A stretch of 64,000 nt of DNA from Rhodoflexus caldus (lineage in GTDB: Bacteria; Bacteroidota; Bacteroidia; Cytophagales; Thermoflexibacteraceae), in the NCBI RefSeq assembly GCF_021206925.1, contig NZ_JAJPRF010000002.1:310001-374000 (forward strand), written 5' to 3'. This document shows, in pieces, positions 20,301 to 26,669 of the stretch. A model generated the notes under the pieces. The model was given only the letters and a program-made list of their open reading frames with translations, did not search any database and was not told where the DNA came from. How positions within the stretch are numbered: position 1 is the first letter of the stretch; each line of letters begins with the position of its first letter. The position numbers and the translations under genes are program-made.

Positions 20301-22636
20301 GGCAACCCGTGTGGAATCTACGAACCCCTGTGCGCACATGGCACGGTGTAAGTGTTCGCAAAGGGCGGGTTGTTTCCTTAGGCCTGAACGGTAAAGGGCT
20401 GGCAGGCATTATCAATCCTGTTTTGCAGTTACCCCGACTGAACACACTCCATGTGGCTAATAACCGTTTGGAGTTTGATGCTTTTGAGAACGTGCTTCCT
20501 GCCTTGACAAATCGTGGAATGGCACTTGTTTTTTCACCGCAAGCACCTGTTAATGAAGAACTTACCATCACAGAGTTTGAAACCAAAACCGTAACGCTGC
20601 GCACTACCGCAAGAGGCACGCGTAATACTTACCAATGGTTCAAAGACGGCCGCCCGTTGACAGGCAGTACGGCCTCGGAACTCACCTTGCGCAACCTGAA
20701 CATACGGGATACGGGCGTTTACCATTGTGAAGTGCGCAACCCCGAAGCGCCCGGATTGGTTATCCAACGCCGCCGCATTACGCTGAATGTGCTGCAATAC
20801 ATGCGCTCACAAACCGATTCGTTAGTGCTGGTAGAGCTTTACCGCACACTCGGCGGCGATAACTGGATTCAGCGTTTTGACTTCCGCAATCCTGTGGCTA
20901 CTTGGCCGGGTATTCAGACCACCAACGGACGCGTAACGGGTATTAACCTGTCCAACAACAACCTCACAGGTGAAATTCCCGATATTTTCATTGAACTGCG
21001 CGGGCTGGGCATTCTGGACGATTTGGAGTACCTCAACCTGTCTAATAACAAAATCACGGGGCGCATTCCCGAATCGCTGACCAACCACCGCAAACTCACC
21101 TATTTAGACCTGAGTTTCAATCTTTTAGAAGGAGATATTCCTGCTTATATCGGTGCTTTTGCAGAATTGCGCACCCTTTGGCTGTCGGGCAATCGCTTTA
21201 CAAGCCTGCCGCGTGAAATTGGGCAGTTGAGCAAGCTCACCAACCTGCTGCTGGACGGCAACCTGCTGGCACAAATCCCCGATGAAATCGGGCAGTTGCG
21301 CAACCTGCAAATTCTGCGCATGAGCGGCAACCGCCTGCGTACCGTTCCCTCATCCGTCTCAGGTACTTTTGGCAGCCTGAAAATATTGGGTCTGGCAGAC
21401 AACAACATAGAGTCGCTTCCTGCTGTTTTTGAAAGCCTGCCTGATGGATTGGAGCAACTGCTGCTGCACAATAACCGCCTGTCGGTTGTACCGCTCAACA
21501 CTGCCGACCGACCGCGCCTGCAACTGCTTACCATCTATGGCAACCGCATGGACTTTGGCCTCATTGAGCCGCTGATGCTTCGTTTCCGCGACCGTCGGAG
21601 TGCGGCAGAAGTGCTCTATGCGCCACAAGCACCCATCGGAACAGCAGGTGAACTGACCGTACAAAACGGACAGGCATTTACCCTGACCATCCGCACAGGA
21701 GGCACGGCCAACCGCTACCGATGGTTCAAAGACAATAATCCGGTGGACAATGACTTAAACATTGCAGATTATACCATCGCGCGTTCGCAAGCCGATGATA
21801 CGGGCAGCTATCGGGTACAAGTTACCAACCCCAACGCCCCCGATTTGACCTTGGTAAGCCTTCCTGTGCAAGTGCAAATAACTTGTGCTACGGCAGCAAC
21901 TTTTACCATACGTGCACAAGGGGCTACCGAACTCTGCGGTAATGAACCTTTTACCACTGTTTTGCAAGTAACGGGCATGGAAAATGCCGCTGAAATCCGC
22001 TGGTTACGCAATGGCAGTCTGCTGGCAGGCGTGCAAGGGCGCAACTTTACCCCGCAAACAGCAGGCAGATATCGCGCAATGGTACGCACCGAAGGCGCTA
22101 ACTGTTTTGCTGTCAGCAGTAACGAAATTGAGATTCAGATATCGGAAAATATCAGTACGGCACTGACAGTGGCACAAGGCGGCAGGCTGTTTGTACAAGT
22201 GGCAGGCAATCCCGCCGTACAGCGCTATGAGTGGTTCCGCAATGGTCAGTTGATAGCCTCCACTATCTCACGTGAGTTTACCGCCGAGCAGGCAGGCAAT
22301 TACAGCGTCAGCCTGATTACTTCCAACGGTTGTCGCTTTACTTCTGCGGTAGTTGCTGTGGATAATACCATCGTCGGCATAGAAGAGTGGCCGACAGTGG
22401 TTCCTTTGCGCTTGTACCCCAACCCTGCCCGCGACCAATTACAGATTCAAAGTTCATTGCTGAAAATAGAAGACTGTAAGGTATTTAATGCACTGGGGCA
22501 GCAGCTGTCCGTTCGGGCAGAGAAGCAACTGCCGCATGAGTGGCTGTTAGATATCGGCGGGTTGGTACCCGGTGCTTACTTGCTGCGTTGCCGCACCCAG
22601 CAAGGCGACATATGGCTGAAATGGATTAAGGAGTAG
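11354..22636 (+). CDS. Giant LamG/beta-helix/LRR/Ig surface protein with T9SS sorting domain
   Basis: A 3760-residue exported protein. The frame is open from a GTG at 11306, but the ATG at 11354 gives a clean signal peptide (LLLLLAFFTVATSELFAQ). The order is: LamG (about 32-185), a GTGSLRQ segment opening a right-handed beta-helix (about 245-610), a long beta-rich stretch, then a second LamG (about 1505-1652), a second GAGSFRQ beta-helix (about 1705-1990) and a second beta-rich stretch. Next come two LRR blocks (about 2960-3055 and 3153-3419), each followed by an Ig-like domain (YQWFKDGRP, YRWFKDNNP), two more Ig-like domains, and a T9SS type A C-terminus (LRLYPNPARDQ). Both the first half and the LRR-Ig part are internal duplications. 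A role in adhesion or glycan binding at the cell surface is inferred from the domains. The 3' end overlaps the convergent phytochrome gene by 11 bases. Confidence 0.85.
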   Translation: MTANLRYLLLLLAFFTVATSELFAQPQPDGTRGIYFNGSTFVQVPNDASLNLTNNFTIEAWVKLSEIPTGSSAQTIVSKRATSLGGYQFGITDGGKLRLSLPGTAVHITLNNYITDVNRWYHVAVSFSNIINGVRFFVNGAPVEQLDGTGLPGIATDPMRIGADNIGSGSDFFLGQMDGVRISSFVRYIIGFTPPVNPAPDINTVAVYNFDETAGQTVTDQSILANNGWLGTSAAPETSDAIRAIRTINTNDSGTGSLRQAVLDANFDTDINFLDFSIPSPAPWVINLTSNLPSINSRVIVDGTSQLGWSETSLVELNGAGISVADALGFTLAAGSASSEIYGMEIYGFTAGADAAGIRIGASADNCIIGAVDKRNVLRDNLSGINIFGSITGGTIAHNYIGLDNTGSSAQANTNGILISPSLTVSGLQILNNVISANTNNNIRAVSGNNLIIRGNKIGTNAAGTSAAFTQNIGIFLGGTTLNATIGGTAPTETNIIGGHNGQGIQLLGGDNHTVTGNRIGTDLGGTANFGNGTGIEITFSSTGNTIGSAVAGQENIIAFNGFGINITNTGANNNNRITRNSFYCNTGAAIRLEGAGSNINKTAPVITSASTTTVSGTAAANDIIEIFRDNATVCGFANQGRVYVATVTADAGGNWTYTGSFPAGSRITATATDAANNTSSFSTAFALPAPYTTMGSVVWNVNGNWSLDDGVTDCGCNPAGQNNVTVILRHLATVSNAGDIGVNNTIELQDNAELFLQVEPTNQIAEIRTSGAITSVANLRFDYVPVSNNVVALNNLDNTNPLVTVIFGGGDGAIPARLGTELTPKPYPSVVILSGNKTMQFPAGVGNYFINGNFFLSGGASLSFDAATAGNTLEINGSLATVTGGATLNANDTEVKLIINYTLRNSGGTVNGSVAGLEFSNISTANYQHDTNGGNIPLANWGLNSFCNVTGVTNVMPGGWAGQTFGNLIWNCGNQSTYLAFNADFEVAGTFSVITTRNPSFPLGLSVASTGSYTMKVKNFEMTAPINDANFYPYGGVNPADVGTLEITGDCSITGGGTGVLSNIGTSRLLFTGNTNSLLSFNPGLTFNGDARWVFEVDKSGGATVATASDVSVTVSGFGTPASFLRLTNGIFNIDNNHSVNVSNIEGSVGILQMSTNSRLFLEQHNPSFSNTFNGTVSLDPTSRIFYRSANEQRIFVPSSGNYANITLDGENNSTPVSKNIDGNIQAASVDIINNANLNFEASTDVLVRINGALTNTLGQSTITHNMAGYNHTLELRGTVNQADNFVVTGAGNSSHVIYGRTDDQQVFASPNYVELTIDGGGTKTLQGTSEVAYKLNLTNGKLQLGTFDLTYNGTPANLSASSAGWVATNGSGRFVQGAAGSNLLFPVGSDVAYQPVRLATAVAGSSARFGNSTPGLPVGSVGSWFIDNLTTDTDVLIENPQGGSIIWNLSEIGRYTTAWNTLTTAYPSTNVYQAFLPSTGTVQELAVIASTPVIPTQPIGNRGLYFDGADDYISAAPIVLSNMTMSAWIKPAAWGGGIVSTLGENGSGNNGFALEVATDGQVVFSFGEDGNRDWIFSGLTNVVPVNQWSHVAGTYEAATNTMRLFVNGVEVANGLSFRTAGTRIVSIGSVFTWGWRFNGQIDEVRIFDTALNTPQIQVNMGSAAVNGAAAFWRFEEGTGSTTADASPNSNTASLPAAPENPLWALRVINTDAAGAGSFRQVITEANTLAGRNYIDFSIPDTDPNYSTGVWTIQSSVGVPDNVLDGSIIDGYSAFGSAPATTGTPATIVIQLQQPTAGNTLQLAGTQPVTVRGLSIAQSVSNGLAALWLSGTAGHIVQGNHIGVNAAGNVPFPAATSGSLVIQSSANNIVGGIAPAARNIISGADNYGIRIDGFTPSANNQILGNYIGVAADGTTPLPNGNSGIFINSAATNNLIGNGAPTGRNIIANNIGWGVEITGVSVNNTVSNNHIYANVAGGILVQAGSNNDKAAPVLTTFSPTQLSGTCVAGDIVEVFSDSPQTGTTNQGRQFLGQATVVGTTWTLNGTFTAGTRYTATATDATGSTSPFSAALPFDFTTAQSGNWNDPATWAGGNVPPAGSNITIVNSHTVTADVNVNINSLIIEPNAALNMSNFALTIPAVSLGGTLDLGTGAHTLSAVTDNGGAGQLIANDNATAAVIGSLTGDFFDVAGNTVVFAGSGSYTLPIRNYPTLKVTGTGIRTVPTGSPIVVSGHIVNNASGAELNINAEVTLPITGLLPHLIQGTSGNTLRFNNSLTALGDVQVTGNANCEVNGVLTVTGGLFENQNPLFSIGTGGDITGTGTFRNLATVLYQSANTPSVSTLNVSTVPNRFIYANGTAAVAAVNYDVLAIRGNRLSNAGIISANAIELDNAATATEWTLNNGSTVVINGNLTLDNANGAILDLGTGNATVVVNGNLLGAAANSEIRSFPGTGNAHLLELKGAINTVALYDASGDATVRYNGANQQVFGSFDYMFVEITGGGVKSLQDEASINGQLRLLNGRLQLNNHNLTLANPIVADQLTGIFANSWIQTNGSGRLIRQGAGANVVFPVGDATAARPVTVATTATGNTEVAFTNTISPTVTAANIAAGMWSINSPAIATNLTFAGVGGTANSTSEIYSSNSPWVLVPTLPARPPYTTASPVTFSGTSQNFTVFSNACITPVISAVQDESAFLCSPTLGRVTIRLQEASVTTGALYDIDLNGDGIWERTNVLPLNTSVLLADNLAAGTVINNPRVRVAGSSCVSAPFPFNLTISSKKPVILAAEITRPISCATSDGKLLLRIRNGVVNGFYHVDLNNDGINEFSNLRLRSDSTISVEGIAEKTPLPAVKVTYAISSCASEALPLSQVMPDAIRPAVNLAVTGETEADPDEIIAIRVQDIQAGVSYRLMRDTVQIGQPQSGTAGATLTFNTEPLLRNSVYHILAKKIDSGCEVELEQKISIRVYHEVTDSLTLVALYNSANGANWQPVWNLRTPVRTWHGVSVRKGRVVSLGLNGKGLAGIINPVLQLPRLNTLHVANNRLEFDAFENVLPALTNRGMALVFSPQAPVNEELTITEFETKTVTLRTTARGTRNTYQWFKDGRPLTGSTASELTLRNLNIRDTGVYHCEVRNPEAPGLVIQRRRITLNVLQYMRSQTDSLVLVELYRTLGGDNWIQRFDFRNPVATWPGIQTTNGRVTGINLSNNNLTGEIPDIFIELRGLGILDDLEYLNLSNNKITGRIPESLTNHRKLTYLDLSFNLLEGDIPAYIGAFAELRTLWLSGNRFTSLPREIGQLSKLTNLLLDGNLLAQIPDEIGQLRNLQILRMSGNRLRTVPSSVSGTFGSLKILGLADNNIESLPAVFESLPDGLEQLLLHNNRLSVVPLNTADRPRLQLLTIYGNRMDFGLIEPLMLRFRDRRSAAEVLYAPQAPIGTAGELTVQNGQAFTLTIRTGGTANRYRWFKDNNPVDNDLNIADYTIARSQADDTGSYRVQVTNPNAPDLTLVSLPVQVQITCATAATFTIRAQGATELCGNEPFTTVLQVTGMENAAEIRWLRNGSLLAGVQGRNFTPQTAGRYRAMVRTEGANCFAVSSNEIEIQISENISTALTVAQGGRLFVQVAGNPAVQRYEWFRNGQLIASTISREFTAEQAGNYSVSLITSNGCRFTSAVVAVDNTIVGIEEWPTVVPLRLYPNPARDQLQIQSSLLKIEDCKVFNALGQQLSVRAEKQLPHEWLLDIGGLVPGAYLLRCRTQQGDIWLKWIKE

Positions 22637-24965
22637 GCGGTGGCGTATTTTCTCGCTCAAACTCTTCAATCAGGCAGGTTTTATCTACTATCTGATGAAT
22701 CATTTCATCCAGTTGGGTGATGCTTATGTGTAATTTGTCCATAACCTCTTTGTTGAAGGGATCATTCAGGTCGTCATAATTAAAAATACTGAGCAAGCCC
22801 ATGATATTGGCTACAGGCCTTCTGATTTCGTGCGACTGTATGTAGGCAATTTCTTTGAGTACCGCGTTTTGCTTCTCTATGTAGCTCACATACTTTTTAA
22901 GGTCTGTGATATCTGCCAGCAAAATGGTAACGCCTATTATCTGCTCTTCTTCGTAAACAGGGTTGTACTCCACACGAAACCAGCGGGAAGGTGCAAATGC
23001 TTCATGGAAAAACTCGCGTTCCATTACAAAAGACTTGCCTTGCAACACTTGCTCAAAAATCTGTTCAAAGCCGGCCAGTTCTTCCTTGGTACGGAAATAT
23101 TGCTTAAAGTTCTCTCCTGCAATTAATTCCCGCCCGTGCAGTATCTGTGCGTTGCGGGCTGCCATCTTGTTGAAAAACAGCAGATTAGCCTGCGTATCCA
23201 GAAAAAATATCACCTGTCCGGTATTGTCAAAAATGGCCTTTAACTGTTGCTGTTTGTTTTGCAGGCGATATTGCGAAGAGGCTATCTCTTCCGATTGACT
23301 CCGCAACTCCTCGTTTTGCTGTGCCAACTCCTCATTGAGTTCTTGCAGTTGTGCATTGGCTTGTCTTACTTCCTGAACCTTCTCCTCAACTTTCAAGTTC
23401 AATTCCGCATTTTGGACTTCCAACTGCGCACTCTGATTCGCAATTTGCTCAATCAGAAAATTGCGGAAATTATGTGCCTGTTGAATTTCGGAGTTGTCCC
23501 ACCGCACCGCACGATTGCGCACCGTTTCTTCCCACTTCTCAAAGGACTTGCGCGGGCTGAGGCGAAAACCGTCCTCGCCGGGCAATAGCAATACTTTTTC
23601 CGCAGGATTGCCGCCCCACGTAATCGTTTGTATGGTTTCGGGTTTAAACCATATGATGTAGCGCTTTTCGTATTGAGAAAGCCGAATGGCAAGTATACCA
23701 CTGGCAACACTCGCGTGCCTGCCTGCAATGGGGAAATGTTTTTGCAGGCTGTCCGTATAAAATATATTCTCGCCGTGATAAGTGAATAACCATTGAACGA
23801 TTTCCCGAATAACCTCTTTGGGTGGCAGCAAGCCCGTTCCCATAGAGTTATTCTCCCACCAAATAACAACGCCGGAAGCAGAGTTGAGCTTCAGCAGCAA
23901 CGAAAGATCATGCAAAAGCCCGTTAATAACGCTGCGCTCGCGGGCAATGTGCTTGATGATTTCCTTTTCGTAGGACTGCACCTGAATATGGTGGCGTTGT
24001 GCATTGACATTTTCCACCATTTCAATCTGATATGCCGCAATGCTACCGACATGCTCCAATAATAAACGGAGTTTGCTGTCAATAAATTTTTCATGATAAT
24101 GGTGGCAAGTCAGCAGCCCCCACAGCTTGTTATTGATGATAATGGAAATCACCAGCGTAGCCTTTACGCCCATATTTTGCAAATACTCCACATGGATGGG
24201 AGATACGCTCCTGAGAAATGACTTGGACAAATCCAAAGGCTCTTTTGTCTTTGGATTTATTTGCGGCACTATATCCACCGGCACATAATCTACGTCAGGA
24301 ATCATTCGCAGCACATTGGTCAAGTAAAGTTTACGTGCTTGTGCCGGTATATCGCTTGCAGGAAAATGATGCCCAAAGAAAGAATACAGCTCAGGCCTGC
24401 GCGATTCGGCTATGATTTTCCCGTTCCATTCTTCATCAAACTGGTAAACCATTACCCGGTCATAGGATGTTATCTGGCGGACATTGCGGGCAAGCACATC
24501 ACACAACTCGTTTACCTGATGGCAGGCTTTCAGGCTCTGCATCAGATGGTTGGTGGCACTGTAATAATCGGTAGATTGTAAATAAAATTTTCGGACTGTT
24601 TCGCACTCAATAATGAGCACTCCCTGCTGCCAAATATGGAGCACACTCTGGTAGCTCTTGCCGTTTTGAAACTCCAACTCAATCGGATTGATAAATATGA
24701 GTTGGTCTTTTTGCAGAGCAGTCGTAATCTGCAAAAGGGTGTAAGTTGTCAGCAAATCCGACAGCGGTTTGCCTAACGCCGCATCAGGTGTTACACCTAT
24801 ATATTCCTCCGTATTATTGCTGCACTGTGTAACAGTCAGCGTATCCACATCTACCGCCAGTAAAAACCCGAAAGGTTGAATTTTACCGGGTATATGGATA
24901 GGCTCACGGTCGCAATTAGATAAGTCTATAACAGTATCAGAAAAGGGCAATTCAGACGCTTCCAT
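22626..24965 (-). CDS. bphP: Bacteriophytochrome-like photosensor with PAS and phosphoacceptor domain but no kinase ATPase domain
   Basis: The ATG at 24965 gives 779 residues that begin like known bacteriophytochromes. Cys18 lies in SNCDREPIHIPG, the biliverdin attachment site of the family. The PAS domain (about 18-120) leads to a GAF domain (about 150-310) with PASDIP at 202-207 and CHH at 287-289, then a PHY domain with WFKPE and the tongue motif PRKSF at 471-475. A coiled coil (about 515-590) and a second PAS domain (about 595-700) follow. The C-terminus holds a HisKA-like helix pair with SHEIRRP (phosphoacceptor candidate His712) and stops at PPPTP. No HATPase_c domain is present and none is encoded beyond the stop. 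It is a red/far-red light sensor whose output must depend on a partner. An earlier ATG at 25124 would add 53 unrelated residues and is rejected. Confidence 0.88.
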   Translation of the reverse strand: MEASELPFSDTVIDLSNCDREPIHIPGKIQPFGFLLAVDVDTLTVTQCSNNTEEYIGVTPDAALGKPLSDLLTTYTLLQITTALQKDQLIFINPIELEFQNGKSYQSVLHIWQQGVLIIECETVRKFYLQSTDYYSATNHLMQSLKACHQVNELCDVLARNVRQITSYDRVMVYQFDEEWNGKIIAESRRPELYSFFGHHFPASDIPAQARKLYLTNVLRMIPDVDYVPVDIVPQINPKTKEPLDLSKSFLRSVSPIHVEYLQNMGVKATLVISIIINNKLWGLLTCHHYHEKFIDSKLRLLLEHVGSIAAYQIEMVENVNAQRHHIQVQSYEKEIIKHIARERSVINGLLHDLSLLLKLNSASGVVIWWENNSMGTGLLPPKEVIREIVQWLFTYHGENIFYTDSLQKHFPIAGRHASVASGILAIRLSQYEKRYIIWFKPETIQTITWGGNPAEKVLLLPGEDGFRLSPRKSFEKWEETVRNRAVRWDNSEIQQAHNFRNFLIEQIANQSAQLEVQNAELNLKVEEKVQEVRQANAQLQELNEELAQQNEELRSQSEEIASSQYRLQNKQQQLKAIFDNTGQVIFFLDTQANLLFFNKMAARNAQILHGRELIAGENFKQYFRTKEELAGFEQIFEQVLQGKSFVMEREFFHEAFAPSRWFRVEYNPVYEEEQIIGVTILLADITDLKKYVSYIEKQNAVLKEIAYIQSHEIRRPVANIMGLLSIFNYDDLNDPFNKEVMDKLHISITQLDEMIHQIVDKTCLIEEFERENTPPPTP

Positions 24966-25076
24966 CAAAAAAAATTGACAATTATTAGTCTTGTGTCGAT
25001 ACAATAAACTTTTGTAGCAATATAACAAATGACAAGCAAAAAATTCATCTTTCATTCCGCTTTTTGTTTTCTTTTG

Positions 25077-25084
25077 TATATTTG
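25077..25084 (+). promoter_or_regulatory. -7 box (TATATTTG) of the doxX-ohrR operon
   Basis: TATATTTG is an exact match to the Bacteroidota TAnnTTTG element, 30 bases before the DoxX-like ATG at 25115. No convincing -33 box is visible at the usual distance. Confidence 0.5.
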
Positions 25085-25098
25085 TATCGCTTACGATA
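25085..25098 (+). promoter_or_regulatory. Inverted repeat TATCG-CTTA-CGATA, candidate OhrR operator
   Basis: The 5-base arms TATCG and CGATA are separated by CTTA and directly abut the -7 box, so they would cover the transcription start. A further ATCG lies just downstream and an isolated CGATA lies at 24997-25001 on the phytochrome side. The second gene of the operon encodes a MarR/OhrR repressor, a class that often represses its own operon from such a site. Binding is inferred. Confidence 0.4.
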
Positions 25099-25114
25099 TA
25101 ATCGCAAAAGACAA

Positions 25115-25546
25115 ATGAAAACAACTCTTATGCAAACTGTATTTCGGGTACTGTTAGGTATATTAATGGTATTGCCCGGCGTTGGTCATCTTACTTTCCA
25201 ACGGCAGGAGTTTTTGGCGCAGGTTCCTCGCTGGCTGCCCAATGACCCTGCTTTTATGGATTTTGTTGTGCTTGCCTCCGGCGTAGTTGAAATTGCGCTT
25301 GGGCTGGCTATGATTTTCTGGGAGCGCCGCAAAGTTCAGGTGGGCATTGCGCTGGCTATTTTCTACGTACTGATTTTCCCGGGTAATATTTCGCAGTACA
25401 CCAACGGCATCAGTGCATTTGGGCTGGATACGGATACCAAGCGATTGGTGCGCTTGTTCTTCCAACCCGTCCTGATTCTGTGGGCTTTGTGGAGTACGGG
25501 GGCGCTGCATTATCTGATAAGCAAGCGGCACATGTCAAAAAGGTGA
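25115..25546 (+). CDS. DoxX-like membrane protein
   Basis: A 143-residue protein with four predicted membrane helices (starting TVFRVLLGILMVLPGVGHL, FVVLASGVVEIALGLAMIF, VGIALAIFYVLIF, and LVRLFFQPVLILWALW). This is the size and layout of the DoxX/DoxD-like family of inner-membrane proteins. Members are often linked to thiol or oxidative stress, but a biochemical activity is not settled for this subgroup. The ATG at 25115 is chosen over one at 25064, because the earlier start would place the -7 box inside the gene. It is 44 bases upstream of ohrR, same strand, so the two are probably one operon under peroxide or electrophile control. Confidence 0.75.
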   Translation: MKTTLMQTVFRVLLGILMVLPGVGHLTFQRQEFLAQVPRWLPNDPAFMDFVVLASGVVEIALGLAMIFWERRKVQVGIALAIFYVLIFPGNISQYTNGISAFGLDTDTKRLVRLFFQPVLILWALWSTGALHYLISKRHMSKR

Positions 25547-25590
25547 TTTGGCATCCAAAGGCTACCTTTGCCGAAAACCGATTAGCAGGC

Positions 25591-26046
25591 ATGGAACACG
25601 ACGGCACTTCGCTTTATTTGGAAAATCAGTTATGTTTTCCTTTGTATGCCGCTGCAAGGCTCACCAACCAGATTTACACGCCTTTTCTGAAAGCGTTAGA
25701 CCTCACCTACCCGCAATATCTCGTGCTGCTGGTTTTGTGGCAGTTCGGCAGCCGGTCGGTCCATGAAATTGGTGAGCAACTGCTACTGGAATCAAACACA
25801 CTGACTCCTCTTTTGAAGAGATTAGAAGAAAAACAAATCGTACAGAGAAGCAGGTCTGCCGATGATGAACGCGTGGTAATGGTTACACTTACGGAAAAAG
25901 GGCAACGATTGAAGTCGGATGCCATACACATCCCCGAAAAAATTATCAACTCGTTCCGCAACGATTCCATCAGCACAGAAGAAATTACTGACTTGCAAAA
26001 GACCCTGCACAAACTTATTCGCGTACTCGGCGAACAGTTGAAATAA
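25591..26046 (+). CDS. ohrR: OhrR-type MarR family redox-sensing repressor
   Basis: The 151-residue protein has the OhrR signature LENQLCFPLYAAAR, placing the reactive N-terminal cysteine at Cys15. The LDLTYPQYLVLLVLW helix and a winged helix-turn-helix follow (LLLESNTLTPLLKRLE, then the wing DDERVVMVTLTEKG). In this family, oxidation of the cysteine by organic hydroperoxides releases DNA. Only the single N-terminal cysteine is apparent, as in one-Cys OhrR proteins. No ohr peroxidase gene is in the window; the partner is the DoxX-like gene. The start at 25591 matches the family N-terminus. An upstream ATG at 25480 would overlap doxX and is unlikely. Confidence 0.85.
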   Translation: MEHDGTSLYLENQLCFPLYAAARLTNQIYTPFLKALDLTYPQYLVLLVLWQFGSRSVHEIGEQLLLESNTLTPLLKRLEEKQIVQRSRSADDERVVMVTLTEKGQRLKSDAIHIPEKIINSFRNDSISTEEITDLQKTLHKLIRVLGEQLK

Positions 26047-26076
26047 TGCCGAAATGCGTGTTAATCAGGTGTGTGG

Positions 26077-26140
26077 ATTATACAAAAGTGCAAGAGGTTT
26101 ACGAAAAATCGTTTGTATAAATTATTGAAAAACAAATATT
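26077..26140. repeat. Intergenic element, copy A
   Basis: It contains TTATACAAA and TTTGTATAA as perfect 9-base inverted arms, with AAAAGTGCAAG after the left arm and TGAAAAACAA after the right one. The same ordered boxes occur at 43189-43250 (copy B). It lies about 30 bases after the ohrR stop. Both copies are followed by a hairpin. Confidence 0.5.
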
Positions 26141-26148
26141 TAAAATAC

Positions 26149-26198
26149 CGGCAGGGACTTTGTCCGATGACAGATTTTCTAAGACTGTATCCCTGCCG
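26149..26198. terminator. Inverted repeat between convergent ohrR and lipoprotein genes
   Basis: CGGCAGGGA (26149-26157) pairs with TCCCTGCCG (26190-26198) around a 32-base loop, which itself holds a small TGTC/GACA stem. There is no T-run, so termination is inferred from the position between convergent genes. Confidence 0.35.
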
Positions 26199-26236
26199 AT
26201 AGATGTAGGTAAAGGCAATTTAAACCGCTCAATTAC

Positions 26237-26644
26237 TTACTTCTGCTGTCTGCGCCAAGTGTTGGTATAGCTGCCGTCTAAGGCTTGCTCTACGAACTCG
26301 GTTTCTGTGAGTTTGATGATTTTGTTTTTGCGGGGTTCGCCGCCAAGTACTTCGTTGGTGTAGGTGATAATATCGCCTTCAATGCTGATTTTATCGGGTC
26401 CGTATTCTTCGCCCACGTTAGACATAGCCTCGTTACCTGTAATGATAAGAGAAGCCCACGTTTCGCTGTCGTTGGGGTCGCCGGTTTCCCAACTGCCTTG
26501 CAGCATGTCTAAGTAAGATTTGGCAGGTGCTGCTTCGGTGGCGGCAGTAGCGGTTTCGGTGCTTTCTCCTTGCTTAGCACCGCCGCAGGCTGCGGCAAAA
26601 AACATGACGGCAACAGTTGTTGCCCAAAGGGTGATTTTTTTCAT
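26237..26644 (-). CDS. Small lipoprotein
   Basis: A 135-residue lipoprotein. The signal peptide (MKKITLWATTVAVMFFAAAC) ends in a lipobox with a Cys followed by GGAKQG and a Ser/Thr/Ala-rich linker. The mature part (LDMLQGSWETGD to NTWRRQQK) looks like a small beta-rich domain, possibly lipocalin-like given the LQGSWE start and closing WRR, but no family is recognised with confidence. The ATG at 26644 is preferred over one at 26668. It lies 25 bases downstream of the next lipoprotein gene on the same strand and is probably its operon partner. Confidence 0.65.
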   Translation of the reverse strand: MKKITLWATTVAVMFFAAACGGAKQGESTETATAATEAAPAKSYLDMLQGSWETGDPNDSETWASLIITGNEAMSNVGEEYGPDKISIEGDIITYTNEVLGGEPRKNKIIKLTETEFVEQALDGSYTNTWRRQQK

Positions 26645-26669
26645 GCGTGAATAAAAGTTTGGTTGCAAA

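Noticed and set aside
22263-22280. CTCACGTGAG palindrome, reminiscent of a parS core
   Set aside because: It lies inside the giant protein's coding region and the flanks do not match TGTTTCACGTGAAACA; no convincing parS was found anywhere.
24966-25124. N-terminal extension of the phytochrome
   Set aside because: The 53 extra residues match no phytochrome and would overlap the doxX promoter; the ATG at 24965 precedes the family start.
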